In this document: in pieces, positions 8,880 through 17,767 of the stretch
Layout of the letters: each line of letters starts with the position of its first letter
Numbering within the stretch: position 1 is the stretch's first letter
DNA from: Halobacteroidaceae bacterium
GTDB taxonomy: Bacteria; Bacillota; Halanaerobiia; B1SED10-174
Length of the DNA stretch: 39,086 nucleotides
Assembly: GCA_003554585.1 (NCBI GenBank)
Contig: PWGV01000163.1
Location: 70,071 to 109,156 of the forward strand
Reading direction: 5' to 3'
Made by a program: the position numbers and the translations under genes
Notes under the pieces: generated by a model
The model's input: only the letters and a program-made list of their open reading frames with translations
What the model was told of the DNA's origin: nothing
Database searches by the model: none

Positions 8880-10214
8880 GTGAAGTGGGTGCCATTTCTT
8901 AACCGGTTTTTTTACGCCGCGGGGGGAGCAGGTTTTAACCTCCTGGAAAGGGTTTTAACAACGTGGTTGATGTATTATTATGTTCCTCCCGGGGATGCAG
9001 CACGAAGTCCGCTGGTAGCTGCAGGTATCTTCGGGTCGATAATGTTTTTCGGCAGGGTTGTCGATGCCCTGGCGGATCCAGTAATTAGTAACTGGTCGGA
9101 TAATTCCCGTTCATCCCGGGGAAGACGCTGGCCCTTTTTATTCTGGGGAGCCGTTCCCCTAGTCGGTGTAACCATTGCCATGTTTTACCCTCCCGTGGCA
9201 GAAAAGAGCGCGGTAAATGTTTTTTACCTGGCCCTCATGCTCGGATTGTTTTTCTTCTTTTTTACCCTTTACGTATGTCCCTACCTGGCTCTTTTGCCGG
9301 AAATTGCCCGCAGCAAAGGGGAGAGAGTTGACCTGACTACTCTCCAGGCGGTTTTTATGCTCCTGGGAACCGCCCTGGCCATGGTGGCCTCGGGGCCCCT
9401 GGTGGAAAGGTTTGGCTTTGTAGCCATGGTCTGGATTATGGGTTTTTTTGCTCTAATGTTTCTTTACATGCCTGTTTTTGCAATAGACGAAAGGAAGTTT
9501 TCCCGGGCCAAACCCGCGGGCCTAAAACTGGGTGAAGCCCTGAAAATGACTTTCCAGAATAAGGCCTTTTTAATTTATCTTGTAGGAAATGCCCTTTACT
9601 GGTTTGGTTTTAATATTATTACCATGGGAGTTCCCTATTATGTTACTGTTTTAATCGGGGTTGGAGAGGGACAGACCAGTATTTTTCTGGGGGCTGTTTT
9701 CGGAGTTGCCCTTTTCTGTTTTCCCCTGGTTAATCTGGCTTCAAAAAAATGGGGAAAAAAGGCGATTATGTTATTTAGCCTGGGGGCCTTAATAATCCTC
9801 CTGCCGATGATTTTCTTTTTTAATGATCCCCTGATCCCCCTGAGCCCCTATAATTTTGGGCTTTTAATAATGGCCCTCCTGGGAGTGCCCCTGGCTTCTC
9901 TATTTATTGTCCCCAATGCAATTGTCGCTGATGTGACCGATATTGACGAAATGGTTACGGGAAAGCGGAGAGAATCAATGTATTTCGGAGCTCAGGGAAT
10001 TGTTTTAAAATCGGTTATAGCCCTGTCTTCCCTGACAATGGGACTATTATTTCAGTTTTTTGGTAACAGCGCTGCCGAGCCTCTCGGGATCCAGTTAACA
10101 GGTCCGGTCGCTGCCTTTTTTATTCTGATCGGGTTTTTGGTATTCACCCGTTATCCGGAAAAGGATGAGGTTGTAAAAGGAGAAATAGATCCCGAGGAAT
10201 TAATAATAAATTGA
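8880..10214 (+). CDS. GPH-family (MelB-like) sugar:cation symporter
   Basis: This is an MFS_2 / glycoside-pentoside-hexuronide:cation symporter of 444 residues with about 12 hydrophobic helices. The N-terminal signature GRVVDALADPVISNWSDN (about residues 59-76) contains the acidic residues that line the cation site in MelB, followed by the loop SSRGRRWPFLFWGA. The substrate cannot be read from the sequence; sugars or sugar derivatives are usual. The GTG at 8880 gives a short ribosome-site spacing, and the in-frame GTG at 8889 would place AGAGG about eight bases upstream, so the start is uncertain by three codons. It lies 12 bases after the MATE remnant and 16 bases before the phosphohexomutase gene, suggesting a small sugar-handling operon. 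Confidence 0.82.
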   Translation: MKWVPFLNRFFYAAGGAGFNLLERVLTTWLMYYYVPPGDAARSPLVAAGIFGSIMFFGRVVDALADPVISNWSDNSRSSRGRRWPFLFWGAVPLVGVTIAMFYPPVAEKSAVNVFYLALMLGLFFFFFTLYVCPYLALLPEIARSKGERVDLTTLQAVFMLLGTALAMVASGPLVERFGFVAMVWIMGFFALMFLYMPVFAIDERKFSRAKPAGLKLGEALKMTFQNKAFLIYLVGNALYWFGFNIITMGVPYYVTVLIGVGEGQTSIFLGAVFGVALFCFPLVNLASKKWGKKAIMLFSLGALIILLPMIFFFNDPLIPLSPYNFGLLIMALLGVPLASLFIVPNAIVADVTDIDEMVTGKRRESMYFGAQGIVLKSVIALSSLTMGLLFQFFGNSAAEPLGIQLTGPVAAFFILIGFLVFTRYPEKDEVVKGEIDPEELIIN

Positions 10215-10230
10215 AAAGAGGAGGGGTTCC

Positions 10231-11643
10231 GTGGAAATCCGTTTTGGAACTGATGGGTGGAGAGGTTTAATTGCCCAGGACTTTACTTTTGCCAACCTGG
10301 AAAGGGTTGTCTTGGCAATTGCCCATCACCTTGGAAAAACAAAGGAAAATCCTAAAGTTTTAATCGGTTATGATACCCGCTTTTTGGCCCGAGAATTTGC
10401 TTCCCGGGCTGCAGGGGTATTGAACAGAAAGGGGATCAAGGTTTACCTGGGGTCCTGTCCCCACCCGACTCCTGCAGTGGCCGCGGGGATACTTAACTTA
10501 AAAACCGATGGAGCCATTATGCTGACCGCTTCTCACAACCCTCCTCAGTACAGCGGGATAAAATTTATTCCCCGGGATGCTGCTCCCGCCCTCCCGGAGG
10601 TAACAGAAGATATTGAAAAGGAACTGGAAAGACTTCAGGGGGAAGAGATTTACACAATGGGAAAGGAGGAAGCAATACAGCAGGGTTTGTTTGCAGACTG
10701 GAACGGCAAAAAAAATTACCTGGAGCGCCTGCGCAAAACCATTGACTGTAATTTGCTTGAAAAAACCCCTTCCCGGGTAATAATTAACCCCCTATTTGGA
10801 GCGGGGCAGGGGTACCTGGAAGAATTCCTGGGTGAACTCGGCTGGAAGGTTGAAGTAAGAGAAAGCGGACTGGATCCCTATTTTGGTGGGAGCATGCCTG
10901 ACCCCTCCGAAAATAGGCTAAAAGAGCTGGCCGGGGAAGTAAAAAAGAGCTCCGCCAAACTGGGCCTTGCCCTGGACGGAGACGGGGACAGGTTTGGGAT
11001 TATTGACGAAGAGGGTTTTTATTTAACTCCCAATCAGTTTTTATTTCTCGCGGCCTTTTACTTACTCAAGGGAAGGAAAATGAGGGGGAATCTGGGCAGG
11101 ACGGTAGCCACTACTCACCTCCTGGACCGTATTGCCAAAGAAAAGGGTTTGGAGATTATTGAGACTCCAGTTGGCTTTAAGTATATTGGTGATCTTTTAA
11201 AGCAGAGGAAAATTCTGCTTGGTGGAGAAGAAAGTGGTGGCCTGAGTATTGCTTCACACCTCCCGGAAAAAGACGGTATTTTGGCCTGCTTGTTGGCCTG
11301 CGAGATGATTTCTTTCTATGGAAACAGTCTGGGGGAAATACTGAACCAGGCTTATAATAGGTTTGGATTTTTGGCCAGCCGCCGTTATGATCTCGCCTTT
11401 GAGAGAAACAGCAAGGAGTCGGTTTTGAAAGGGTTGAAAAACCTTGCCCCCAGTCAGCTTGACGGGGAGGAAGTAGTTCAGCGAAATACAATTGATGGTG
11501 TCAAATTAATCCTTGCAGGGGGGGACTGGGCTCTACTCAGACCATCGGGCACAGAACCTCTGGTTCGTTTATATGTTGAGTCCGAAGAAGAAGAAAGGAT
11601 CCAGCGACTTGCTGGGGAAATCCGCGGAATTTTGGGGATTTAA
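10231..11643 (+). CDS. Phosphohexomutase (phosphoglucomutase/phosphomannomutase family)
   Basis: This alpha-D-phosphohexomutase of 470 residues moves a phosphate between the C1 and C6 positions of a hexose. The four family regions appear in order: substrate entry GTDGWRG (residues 6-12), catalytic serine in TASHNPPQYSGIKF (about residues 100-113), magnesium-binding DGDGDR (about residue 249), and sugar-binding GGEESGG (about residue 331). The phosphate-binding loop RPSGTEP lies near the C-terminus. Whether glucose, mannose or glucosamine phosphate is the main substrate is not decidable. The ribosome site GAGGAGGGG precedes the GTG start. A role in channelling an imported sugar is suggested by the upstream symporter. 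Confidence 0.88.
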   Translation: MEIRFGTDGWRGLIAQDFTFANLERVVLAIAHHLGKTKENPKVLIGYDTRFLAREFASRAAGVLNRKGIKVYLGSCPHPTPAVAAGILNLKTDGAIMLTASHNPPQYSGIKFIPRDAAPALPEVTEDIEKELERLQGEEIYTMGKEEAIQQGLFADWNGKKNYLERLRKTIDCNLLEKTPSRVIINPLFGAGQGYLEEFLGELGWKVEVRESGLDPYFGGSMPDPSENRLKELAGEVKKSSAKLGLALDGDGDRFGIIDEEGFYLTPNQFLFLAAFYLLKGRKMRGNLGRTVATTHLLDRIAKEKGLEIIETPVGFKYIGDLLKQRKILLGGEESGGLSIASHLPEKDGILACLLACEMISFYGNSLGEILNQAYNRFGFLASRRYDLAFERNSKESVLKGLKNLAPSQLDGEEVVQRNTIDGVKLILAGGDWALLRPSGTEPLVRLYVESEEEERIQRLAGEIRGILGI

Positions 11644-11689
11644 AAGAGATGTCTTCCGCTGGCAGAAATGGAATTCTTTTTGTTTTCTT

Positions 11690-11698
11690 TGGTATAAT
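11690..11698 (+). promoter_or_regulatory. Putative extended -10 promoter for the glucodextranase-C-like gene
   Basis: TGGTATAAT is an extended -10 element (TG, one base, TATAAT) in the 147-base gap before the gene at 11791. No convincing -35 hexamer lies 16-18 bases upstream, which is tolerated with an extended -10. Transcription would begin near 11705. Confidence 0.45.
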
Positions 11699-11790
11699 CT
11701 TTTGCTGAAAAATTTTTCTGCGTAATCTGTTTTGGTTGGGGGTTTTGGCAGTTAGGGGTAAATATATTCTGTTCGGGAAGGAGGTTGGCT

Positions 11791-12660
11791 ATGAAAGCAT
11801 TTTTCTTTATTCTGGTCATTATTTTAATTCCTTTTGTTTCTGTTCTGGCAGAAGAAGCGATTTTTATCCACGAGGATGAAATAGGGGATGATTATGGTCC
11901 AGGAAATTATGTTTATCCCCTTCATCCCCATTTTCATCCTCACGAGGGGCTTTTTGATCTGCATAAATTTCGGGTTCGGGCTGGTGAAGAAATTTATTAT
12001 TTTGATTTTACTTTTGGCAAGCTAACCGATCCCTGGGAGAGCTTTTTCGGGTTTACCCACCCCCTGGTGCACTTATATATTGATAATAGTGAGGGAGGAA
12101 GTACCGAACCAGTAAAACCAGTCCTTGAGGTTGAGATGAGCCCCGAATTTCCCTGGAACAGAGCCATTGTTTTTTCCGGCTGGTGGATACAGGGTTTAAA
12201 AGAAGGGGAAGAATGGCGGTCCCCGGAAGAAGATGTTTCCTGGGAAAGCCCACGGCCGACAAGCCTGGAGGGCTCAGATCTCTCAGTTGAGGGAGATACC
12301 ATAACCCTGGAGGTACCGGCTGAGTGGATAGGTCCCCTGGAAGATGCCCGCTATTACGTCCTAGTTGGAGCCTATGATCCCCTTGATCCCTATTATTTCC
12401 GGGAAATCAGCGAACAAGCTTCCCTATGGAGTTTTGGAGGGGGAGAGGGCGAAAATGGAAATCATCCAATAATTGATATTTTAGTTCCAGAAAATTTAGT
12501 CCAGGAAGAGCTCCTGGCCTATAAGAATCCTGTTTTGCAACCAATTGGACCTATACCCCCTGAGGAAATTAATTACCATGCCCTGATTTTAATCACCTTA
12601 TTTTTCCTGATTCTTATCGGGGGAGGTTTTTTCTTGGTCTGGAAAAAAAAGGCCTCGTAA
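11791..12660 (+). CDS. Membrane-anchored protein with glucodextranase C-terminal-like domain
   Basis: The 289-residue product has an N-terminal signal peptide (MKAFFFILVIILIPFVSVLAEE), an extracellular domain, and a C-terminal membrane helix (about residues 261-282) with a short basic tail WKKKAS. The body contains DDYGPGNYVYP, FDLHKFRV and YYFDFTFGKLTDPW. I recognise these as the pattern of the C-terminal domain of glucodextranase and related amylolytic enzymes, a beta-sandwich thought to bind carbohydrate or the cell surface. No catalytic domain is attached, so this would be a stand-alone surface-anchored binding module. ATG 11791 follows AAGGAGG by six bases; an in-frame TTG at 11785 overlaps that ribosome site. 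The partner and substrate are unknown. Confidence 0.65.
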   Translation: MKAFFFILVIILIPFVSVLAEEAIFIHEDEIGDDYGPGNYVYPLHPHFHPHEGLFDLHKFRVRAGEEIYYFDFTFGKLTDPWESFFGFTHPLVHLYIDNSEGGSTEPVKPVLEVEMSPEFPWNRAIVFSGWWIQGLKEGEEWRSPEEDVSWESPRPTSLEGSDLSVEGDTITLEVPAEWIGPLEDARYYVLVGAYDPLDPYYFREISEQASLWSFGGGEGENGNHPIIDILVPENLVQEELLAYKNPVLQPIGPIPPEEINYHALILITLFFLILIGGGFFLVWKKKAS

Positions 12661-12738
12661 GCCAGAAGGAATTTTTTTAAGTCCGTCGAAGTCATTAATA
12701 TAGAAAGTAGGCATATTTTTTGCATACGGAGGCCAGGG

Positions 12739-13611
12739 ATGAAAGACATTCAGTTTGTAATTATTACGGGAATGTCCGGTGCAGGTAAAACCCTTGCCCT
12801 GAAAATATTTGAGGATCAGGGCTTTTTTTGTATAGACAACCTGCCCCCAGCATTTTTAACCAAATTATATGAACTCTGCCTGCATGGAGCGGGCCAGGTG
12901 GAAAGACTGGCCGTTGTTATCGATATCCGCGGAGGCGATTTTTTTGATGCGTTGTTCCAGGAACTGCAGGAAATGGAGACCAAGGGCTACCGATTTGAGA
13001 TCCTGTTTTTAGAAGCTGGAGATGAAGCCCTTGTTCGCCGCTACAAGGAAAGCCGTCGCAGACACCCCCTCGCTCCTGAAGGGAGAATTCTAGATGGTAT
13101 TGCTCAGGAAAGGAAAAAACTTGAGGAACTTCGTGGGAAAGCCCATCGGGTAATTGATACTTCGGATATGTCCAGGGATCGCTTTTCGGGTGTTTTGGGC
13201 AGCTATTTTTTTACCGAAGAAAAACAGAAAAAAATGAGCATAAACATAACAACGTTTGGTTACAAGCACGGAGTACCCCTTGATGCCGACCTTGTAATGG
13301 ATGTTCGTTTTTTGCCAAATCCCCACTATGTTTCTTCACTCCAGCCTTTTACCGGCCAGGACCAGGAGGTTCAGGACTACGTCTGTAAATGGCCCCTGAC
13401 CCGTCGTTTTGTGGAAAAATTTTTTAACCTGGTTCTTTTTCTGCTTCCACAGTTTATTAACGAAGGGAAGTCACATCTTGTCATCGCCCTGGGCTGCACC
13501 GGGGGCAGGCACAGGTCAGTTGCCATTGGAGAAAGGTTGAAAAAGTTCCTCGCTGAAAGAGGTTATAACGTCCTATTAGAACACCGTGATAAATTGAAGG
13601 GTGAGGTCTAG
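12739..13611 (+). CDS. rapZ: RNase adapter/nucleotide-binding protein RapZ (YvcJ)
   Basis: RapZ/YvcJ proteins bind nucleotides. In Escherichia coli RapZ delivers the GlmZ small RNA to RNase E, and in Bacillus the homologue affects competence. The N-terminal Walker A GMSGAGKT is at residues 11-18, a DNLPP motif lies near residue 34, and the C-terminal GCTGGRHRSVAIGERL segment (about residue 253) is the phosphosugar/RNA-contact region. The length of 290 residues is typical. ATG follows CGGAGG with six-base spacing. The gene begins the conserved rapZ-yvcK-whiA block and its stop codon overlaps the yvcK ribosome site. Confidence 0.95.
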   Translation: MKDIQFVIITGMSGAGKTLALKIFEDQGFFCIDNLPPAFLTKLYELCLHGAGQVERLAVVIDIRGGDFFDALFQELQEMETKGYRFEILFLEAGDEALVRRYKESRRRHPLAPEGRILDGIAQERKKLEELRGKAHRVIDTSDMSRDRFSGVLGSYFFTEEKQKKMSINITTFGYKHGVPLDADLVMDVRFLPNPHYVSSLQPFTGQDQEVQDYVCKWPLTRRFVEKFFNLVLFLLPQFINEGKSHLVIALGCTGGRHRSVAIGERLKKFLAERGYNVLLEHRDKLKGEV

Positions 13612-13622
13612 GAGGGAATTTT

Positions 13623-14936
13623 ATGCTGCGATGGCTTTTGCCGGGAATGAAGGTCAAGCGCTGGCTAGCTATTGCCCTGAGCGGTTTGATTTTAATTCTG
13701 ATTAGTCTTTTGTTTCTTTTAGATATAGAAATTTTCAATGATTTATCCCAACTGGTGGCAACCCTGGAAGAAGAACTGGTTCCTGCAGCTGGTATTTTAA
13801 TTGGCCTGATGATCCTGGGAGGGGGCTTGCTCTTTCTAACCGTTGGGTTGCGCGGGATGGTAAATTCGCTCTTTAAAACCCTGCAGCCTGATCCCGATGA
13901 TGACTTGGCAACGGTTGTTTATCACCGCCGGTTGCAGGAAAGGGGTCCCCGGGTTGTAGTTCTGGGCGGGGGAACCGGGCTGGCTACATTGTTGCGCGGA
14001 ATCAAAGAATATACGAGCAATATTACCGCTATTGTTACCGTTACCGATGATGGCGGCAGTTCGGGAAAAATCCGAGATGAAATGGGAATTTTACCTCCCG
14101 GAGATATCCGAAACTGTCTGGTGGCCCTGGCTGAAGCCGAACCCCTGATGCAGAAACTATTTCAGTATCGTTTTTATGGAAATGCTGACCTTGATGGCCA
14201 CAGTTTTGGTAATCTTTTTATTGCGGCCATGTCTAAAATATCCGGGGATTTTGAAACAGCAATTCGCCAATCCAGCAGGGTTCTAGCGGTACGGGGCCGA
14301 GTTTTACCTTCCACCCTGACCAACTGCCTGCTCTGTGCGCGGTATACTGATGGGACAGAAACCAGCGGAGAAACGAACATTCCCCGCCCTGAACGCAGGA
14401 TAGAAAAGGTTTATCTTAACCCCCTCAACTGCAAACCGCACCCGGACACAATTAAGGCAATAAAGGAAGCGGAAATAATTGTCCTGGGGCCGGGAAGCCT
14501 TTATACCAGCATTATTCCCAACCTCCTGGTAAAAGGAATTCCCGAAGCTCTTTGTTCTTCAGAGGCCATGAAAATATATGTGTGTAATGTTATGACCCAG
14601 GCGGGAGAAACGCATGGTTATGACGCGCGGGACCACCTGGAAGCAATTGAAAAACACAGCGGGGGCAGAATCGCGGATTATATTATTGTAAATAACAAAA
14701 AGGTAAATCCCTGCTTCGCATCCCGCTACGAAGATGAGGGAGCATATCCTGTAAACTTTGACCTGGTTAGTTTGAACAAAAAAGGAATTAATGTAATTGA
14801 AAGTCCTCTTCTTGATGAAGAAGATTATGTCCGGCACAACTCCCAGGCTCTGGCCAGGGAGATTATGGACCTGGCCGGGTATCTCCGTAATGGGCGGGAG
14901 AACCCCCTTTTAAAACTCTGGAACTGGGGGTGGTAG
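13623..14936 (+). CDS. yvcK: YvcK/CofD-like protein with N-terminal membrane extension
   Basis: YvcK proteins are structurally related to the 2-phospho-L-lactate transferase CofD, bind UDP-sugars, and are needed for gluconeogenic growth and cell-wall homeostasis in Bacillus. The core begins near residue 108 with VVVLGGGTGLATLLRG, then TVTDDGGSSGKIR, PPGDIRNCLVALAE and DGHSFGNLF, and is complete. Before it sit about 105 residues with two hydrophobic helices (about 12-35 and 54-75) and an acidic linker, absent from the ~320-residue Bacillus protein. Total length is 437. This predicts a membrane-tethered version. ATG 13623 follows AGGAGGG. The stop is one base before whiA. Confidence 0.92.
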   Translation: MLRWLLPGMKVKRWLAIALSGLILILISLLFLLDIEIFNDLSQLVATLEEELVPAAGILIGLMILGGGLLFLTVGLRGMVNSLFKTLQPDPDDDLATVVYHRRLQERGPRVVVLGGGTGLATLLRGIKEYTSNITAIVTVTDDGGSSGKIRDEMGILPPGDIRNCLVALAEAEPLMQKLFQYRFYGNADLDGHSFGNLFIAAMSKISGDFETAIRQSSRVLAVRGRVLPSTLTNCLLCARYTDGTETSGETNIPRPERRIEKVYLNPLNCKPHPDTIKAIKEAEIIVLGPGSLYTSIIPNLLVKGIPEALCSSEAMKIYVCNVMTQAGETHGYDARDHLEAIEKHSGGRIADYIIVNNKKVNPCFASRYEDEGAYPVNFDLVSLNKKGINVIESPLLDEEDYVRHNSQALAREIMDLAGYLRNGRENPLLKLWNWGW

Positions 14937-14937
14937 T

Positions 14938-15882
14938 ATGTCCTTCAGTAACAGGGTTAAAGAAGAGTTAGTTCGCCTTCCCCTGGGAACCGGGATAGAG
15001 ATAAAGGCTGAACTGGCCGGGTTACTCCTGAGCAGCGGAAATTTAACAATTGATAACAGGGGAGTGGGTCTGCGATGGGAATCCGAGGGGGCCCAGGTGG
15101 CCCGCCGCCTTTATGCTCTCCTGCGGAAGGGCCAGGAAGATCTGCAGATCCAGATCAGGGTAGGGGACCGGGGACAGGTGGGGGGAACTCAGCGCTACCA
15201 CCTTGCAATTGCTCCCCAGGAAAGCTTAGGCCGACTGCTGGAGGAGCTGGGTCTTGTTGAAAAAAATCGTTTTCCTGCTGGGCGGGTCCCCTTCAGCCTG
15301 CTCCAGAGAGAAAGCCCCCGGCGGGCTTTTATCCGCGGTTATTTTCTGGGCAGGGGATCGATAAATAATCCTGAATCGGGTTATTACCTGGAAGTCCTCT
15401 GTGAACGAGAGGAAGTGGCCAGGGATGTTCAGAAATTAGAAACTCGATTGGGGCTGACCCCGGGTATTAGGAGTCGGAGAAAATTCTGGCTGGTGTATTT
15501 GAACCGGGTTGAAGATATTCTTACCTTTTTGAACCTTGCGGGGGCTCACCGCGTTCTACTTGATGTGGAGAGCAGCCGGATATTTAAAGAAATGCGGGGA
15601 ACTGTTAACCGCAGAGTTAACTGGGAAACTGCCAACCTTGAAAAAACAATCCAGGCCGGCTTAAAACAGTTAGAAGATATCAGGTTAATTGCAGTGAATA
15701 TAGGTTTGAACAACCTTGCCCCAGGTCTTCAAGATATTGCAAGGCTTCGGATCCGCTATCCCCATCTGACCCTTAAAGAACTGGGGGAGCGCTGCAAGCC
15801 TCCTGTGGGGAAGTCTGGCGTAAACCACCGTATGCGCCGAATTAACCGGATAGCTGACGGAATTCGTAGAGAGGGGAAGTGA
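14938..15882 (+). CDS. whiA: Sporulation/division regulator WhiA
   Basis: WhiA combines two LAGLIDADG-homing-endonuclease-like subdomains (about residues 1-200) with a C-terminal helix-turn-helix. It controls sporulation and division genes in actinobacteria and influences division in Bacillus. Visible markers are the start MSFSNRVKEEL, RRAFIRGYFLGRGSINNP (about residue 128), and the C-terminal PHLTLKELGERCKPPVGKSGVNHRMRRI, which is the HTH. The length of 314 residues is normal. It begins one base after yvcK, and rpoN follows with a six-base gap, so the four genes from rapZ to rpoN probably form one operon. Confidence 0.95.
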   Translation: MSFSNRVKEELVRLPLGTGIEIKAELAGLLLSSGNLTIDNRGVGLRWESEGAQVARRLYALLRKGQEDLQIQIRVGDRGQVGGTQRYHLAIAPQESLGRLLEELGLVEKNRFPAGRVPFSLLQRESPRRAFIRGYFLGRGSINNPESGYYLEVLCEREEVARDVQKLETRLGLTPGIRSRRKFWLVYLNRVEDILTFLNLAGAHRVLLDVESSRIFKEMRGTVNRRVNWETANLEKTIQAGLKQLEDIRLIAVNIGLNNLAPGLQDIARLRIRYPHLTLKELGERCKPPVGKSGVNHRMRRINRIADGIRREGK

Positions 15883-15888
15883 ACCAGC

Positions 15889-17247
15889 ATGCAGATGAAC
15901 CTAAATCTGCGCTTGGAGCAGAAACAGACCTTAATAATGACGCCGCGTTTACAGCAGGCTTTAAATATTCTACAACTTTCCACCCTTGACCTAAAAGAAC
16001 TGCTGCAAAAAGAGGCCGAGGAAAATCCCCTCCTGGAGGTCGGTGAACAGGAGGAAACCATCAGTCTTGATGACAAAGGTTCGGAAGAGTTGGAAGAGAT
16101 TTTTGCCAACACCGATTATGCCTTTAACCGGGAAATAAGGAATGATGGAGAGGAAAGGATTGAAGAAAAAATTCTTGCCCAGCCCATCAGTCGAGATGAA
16201 TACCTGACCAGGCAGATGCACCTGCTTCTGCCTGATAAAGTTCAGCGAAGAATAGCTTCCTTTTTGGTTGGCTCCCTTGACGAAAAGGGGTACCTGGCAA
16301 TTTCCATTCACCAGGTTGCAAGATTGCTGGGAGTATCAACTGAAGAGGTCGAAGAGGTCCGGGAATTACTCCTGGAACAGGACCCACCAGGACACGGAGC
16401 CGTGAATATCCAGGAAGCTCTGGCCCATCAGCTTGCAGCCCTGGAAGCCCCTGAAAAGCAAAAGGAATGGGCCCGAAAAATTGTTGGTTATCACTGGGCC
16501 GAACTGACCCGGGGCAAGTGGCCTTCTATTCGCCGCAAGTTCAAACCGGGTCCAGAAGCTTTTGACAGTGGAGTGACCCTGCTGCGCTCTCTATATCCCT
16601 ATCCCTCAGCAGCTTACGAAGAACAGCAGATCCGCTACCTGGAACCGGATATTATTCTCGCCTGGGGCGATAATGAGTGGCGGATTATAATGAATGATGC
16701 CGTTTATCCCCGCCTGCGCCTGGGAGGAAATTATCAGGCCCTCTGGAAGAAAAGAGACAATCCGGAAGTAAGGGAGTTTCTGGAGAGGAAGTTGAAAGGC
16801 GCGCGATGGCTGCTGCGCTGCATTGAACAGCGCCGGGTTACACTTTACCGGATAACAGAGGCACTTTTGGAACTGCAGGGAGATTTTTTCTCATCCGGCA
16901 AAAAAGCACTGAAACCGCTTGCCCTGAGAGATGTTGCGGAACGGCTGGGTCTGCATATTTCCACAATATGCCGGGCCACCACGGGGAAATATATCCAAAC
17001 TCCCTATGGAATATATGAGTTAAAATATTTTTTCAATAGCGGTGTGGAGTCCCACTCCTCGGTAAGCATTAAAGAACTTATCCGGGAAATGGTGGACAAA
17101 GAAAAAAAGCAAAAACCCCTGAGCGATCAGGATATTGCCAATGAACTGGAAGAAAAACAGGATATAAATATTTCCAGGAGAACTGTTGCCAAATACCGGA
17201 AACAGCTCCGGGTTCCATCGTCAACAGAAAGAAAAAGGTTGCTTTAA
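15889..17247 (+). CDS. rpoN: RNA polymerase sigma-54 factor
   Basis: Sigma-54 directs RNA polymerase to -24/-12 promoters and needs an AAA+ activator. The glutamine/leucine-rich region I is at the N-terminus (LRLEQKQTLIMTPRLQQALNILQLS), followed by an acidic region II, the core-binding region, an HTH (ALRDVAERLGLHISTICRATTGKYIQTPYG, about residues 346-375), and the RpoN box SRRTVAKYRKQL near residue 431. Length is 452. No enhancer-binding activator is encoded in the window. ATG 15889 follows GAGAGGGGAAG; an ATG two codons later is also possible. Confidence 0.95.
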   Translation: MQMNLNLRLEQKQTLIMTPRLQQALNILQLSTLDLKELLQKEAEENPLLEVGEQEETISLDDKGSEELEEIFANTDYAFNREIRNDGEERIEEKILAQPISRDEYLTRQMHLLLPDKVQRRIASFLVGSLDEKGYLAISIHQVARLLGVSTEEVEEVRELLLEQDPPGHGAVNIQEALAHQLAALEAPEKQKEWARKIVGYHWAELTRGKWPSIRRKFKPGPEAFDSGVTLLRSLYPYPSAAYEEQQIRYLEPDIILAWGDNEWRIIMNDAVYPRLRLGGNYQALWKKRDNPEVREFLERKLKGARWLLRCIEQRRVTLYRITEALLELQGDFFSSGKKALKPLALRDVAERLGLHISTICRATTGKYIQTPYGIYELKYFFNSGVESHSSVSIKELIREMVDKEKKQKPLSDQDIANELEEKQDINISRRTVAKYRKQLRVPSSTERKRLL

Positions 17248-17254
17248 AAAGGGG

Positions 17255-17283
17255 TGGACAAATTAATAGTTTAGAGGTAAAAT
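17255..17283 (+). promoter_or_regulatory. Putative sigma-A promoter of the B12-mutase cluster
   Basis: TGGACA (17255-17260) and TAAAAT (17278-17283) are separated by 17 bases and lie in the only gap between rpoN and the 17326 gene. A TATAAT overlaps at 17283-17288 but would need a 22-base spacer. Transcription would start near 17290, leaving a leader of about 35 bases, too short for a cobalamin riboswitch. Confidence 0.5.
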
Positions 17284-17325
17284 ATAATTATAGTTACTCA
17301 TCAATGATGAGGGGGGGGACCGAAT

Positions 17326-17766
17326 TTGAGCCACGATCCTTACAAGCGGGGGGCCTTTAAGGCCAACCCCTATTATGCTAAAAATAAAATAACCAGTGAT
17401 CTTGTAGTTATCCTGCAGGGATATTTCCCCGATCGTAACCTAGAACTTATTAAACCAATTTCCCGCGCACTTTTATCTGGTGAAATCCACGAAATAATTT
17501 TAACCGACGAGGACGCGGGACCAGGGGATACGGTAAACAATATTACTTACCTGGGGTTTGTCGAAATTGCAGGCGCTGGGGTTGCAGTTGCTGGAGACAT
17601 TGTTTCCGTTGATGGCAAGGAAGTCGGCCGGCTTGCTGGTTTTGATATAACTCACATGCCCAATCACATTAATATTGTGATAAAGACTGATTTACTTAAG
17701 AGTGGAGCTGACCAGGGCTTCTGCCTTGGACAAACTTTAGAATTTCGTGCCGGAGGAGGTGAATAA
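17326..17766 (+). CDS. Conserved small protein of the mutase cluster, function unknown
   Basis: This 146-residue soluble protein starts MSHDPYKRGAFKANPYY. The first half is mixed alpha/beta. The second half (about residues 60-140) looks all-beta, with many Gly/Val segments such as GFVEIAGAGVAVAGDIVSVDG and KEVGRLAGFDITHMPNH. I see no signal peptide, membrane helix or known catalytic motif. H106 and H110 in DITHMPNHINI could bind a metal, but that is speculation. TTG 17326 is preceded by a run of eight G, a strong though unusual ribosome site; no ATG is available in this frame nearby. It leads the cluster and is two bases from the RidA gene, so it is likely to act in the same pathway. Confidence 0.7.
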   Translation: MSHDPYKRGAFKANPYYAKNKITSDLVVILQGYFPDRNLELIKPISRALLSGEIHEIILTDEDAGPGDTVNNITYLGFVEIAGAGVAVAGDIVSVDGKEVGRLAGFDITHMPNHINIVIKTDLLKSGADQGFCLGQTLEFRAGGGE

Positions 17767-17767
17767 T

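Noticed and set aside
12710-12723. A sigma-54-like -24/-12 pattern: GG and GC separated by exactly ten bases upstream of rapZ.
   Set aside because: Transcription would start near 12734, after the CGGAGG ribosome site (12727-12732), giving a message without that site. The surrounding -24 bases also match the consensus poorly.
17248-17325. A cobalamin riboswitch controlling the mutase cluster.
   Set aside because: The gap is only 78 bases, too short for the aptamer, and no B12-box-like sequence is present here or at 19732-19900.
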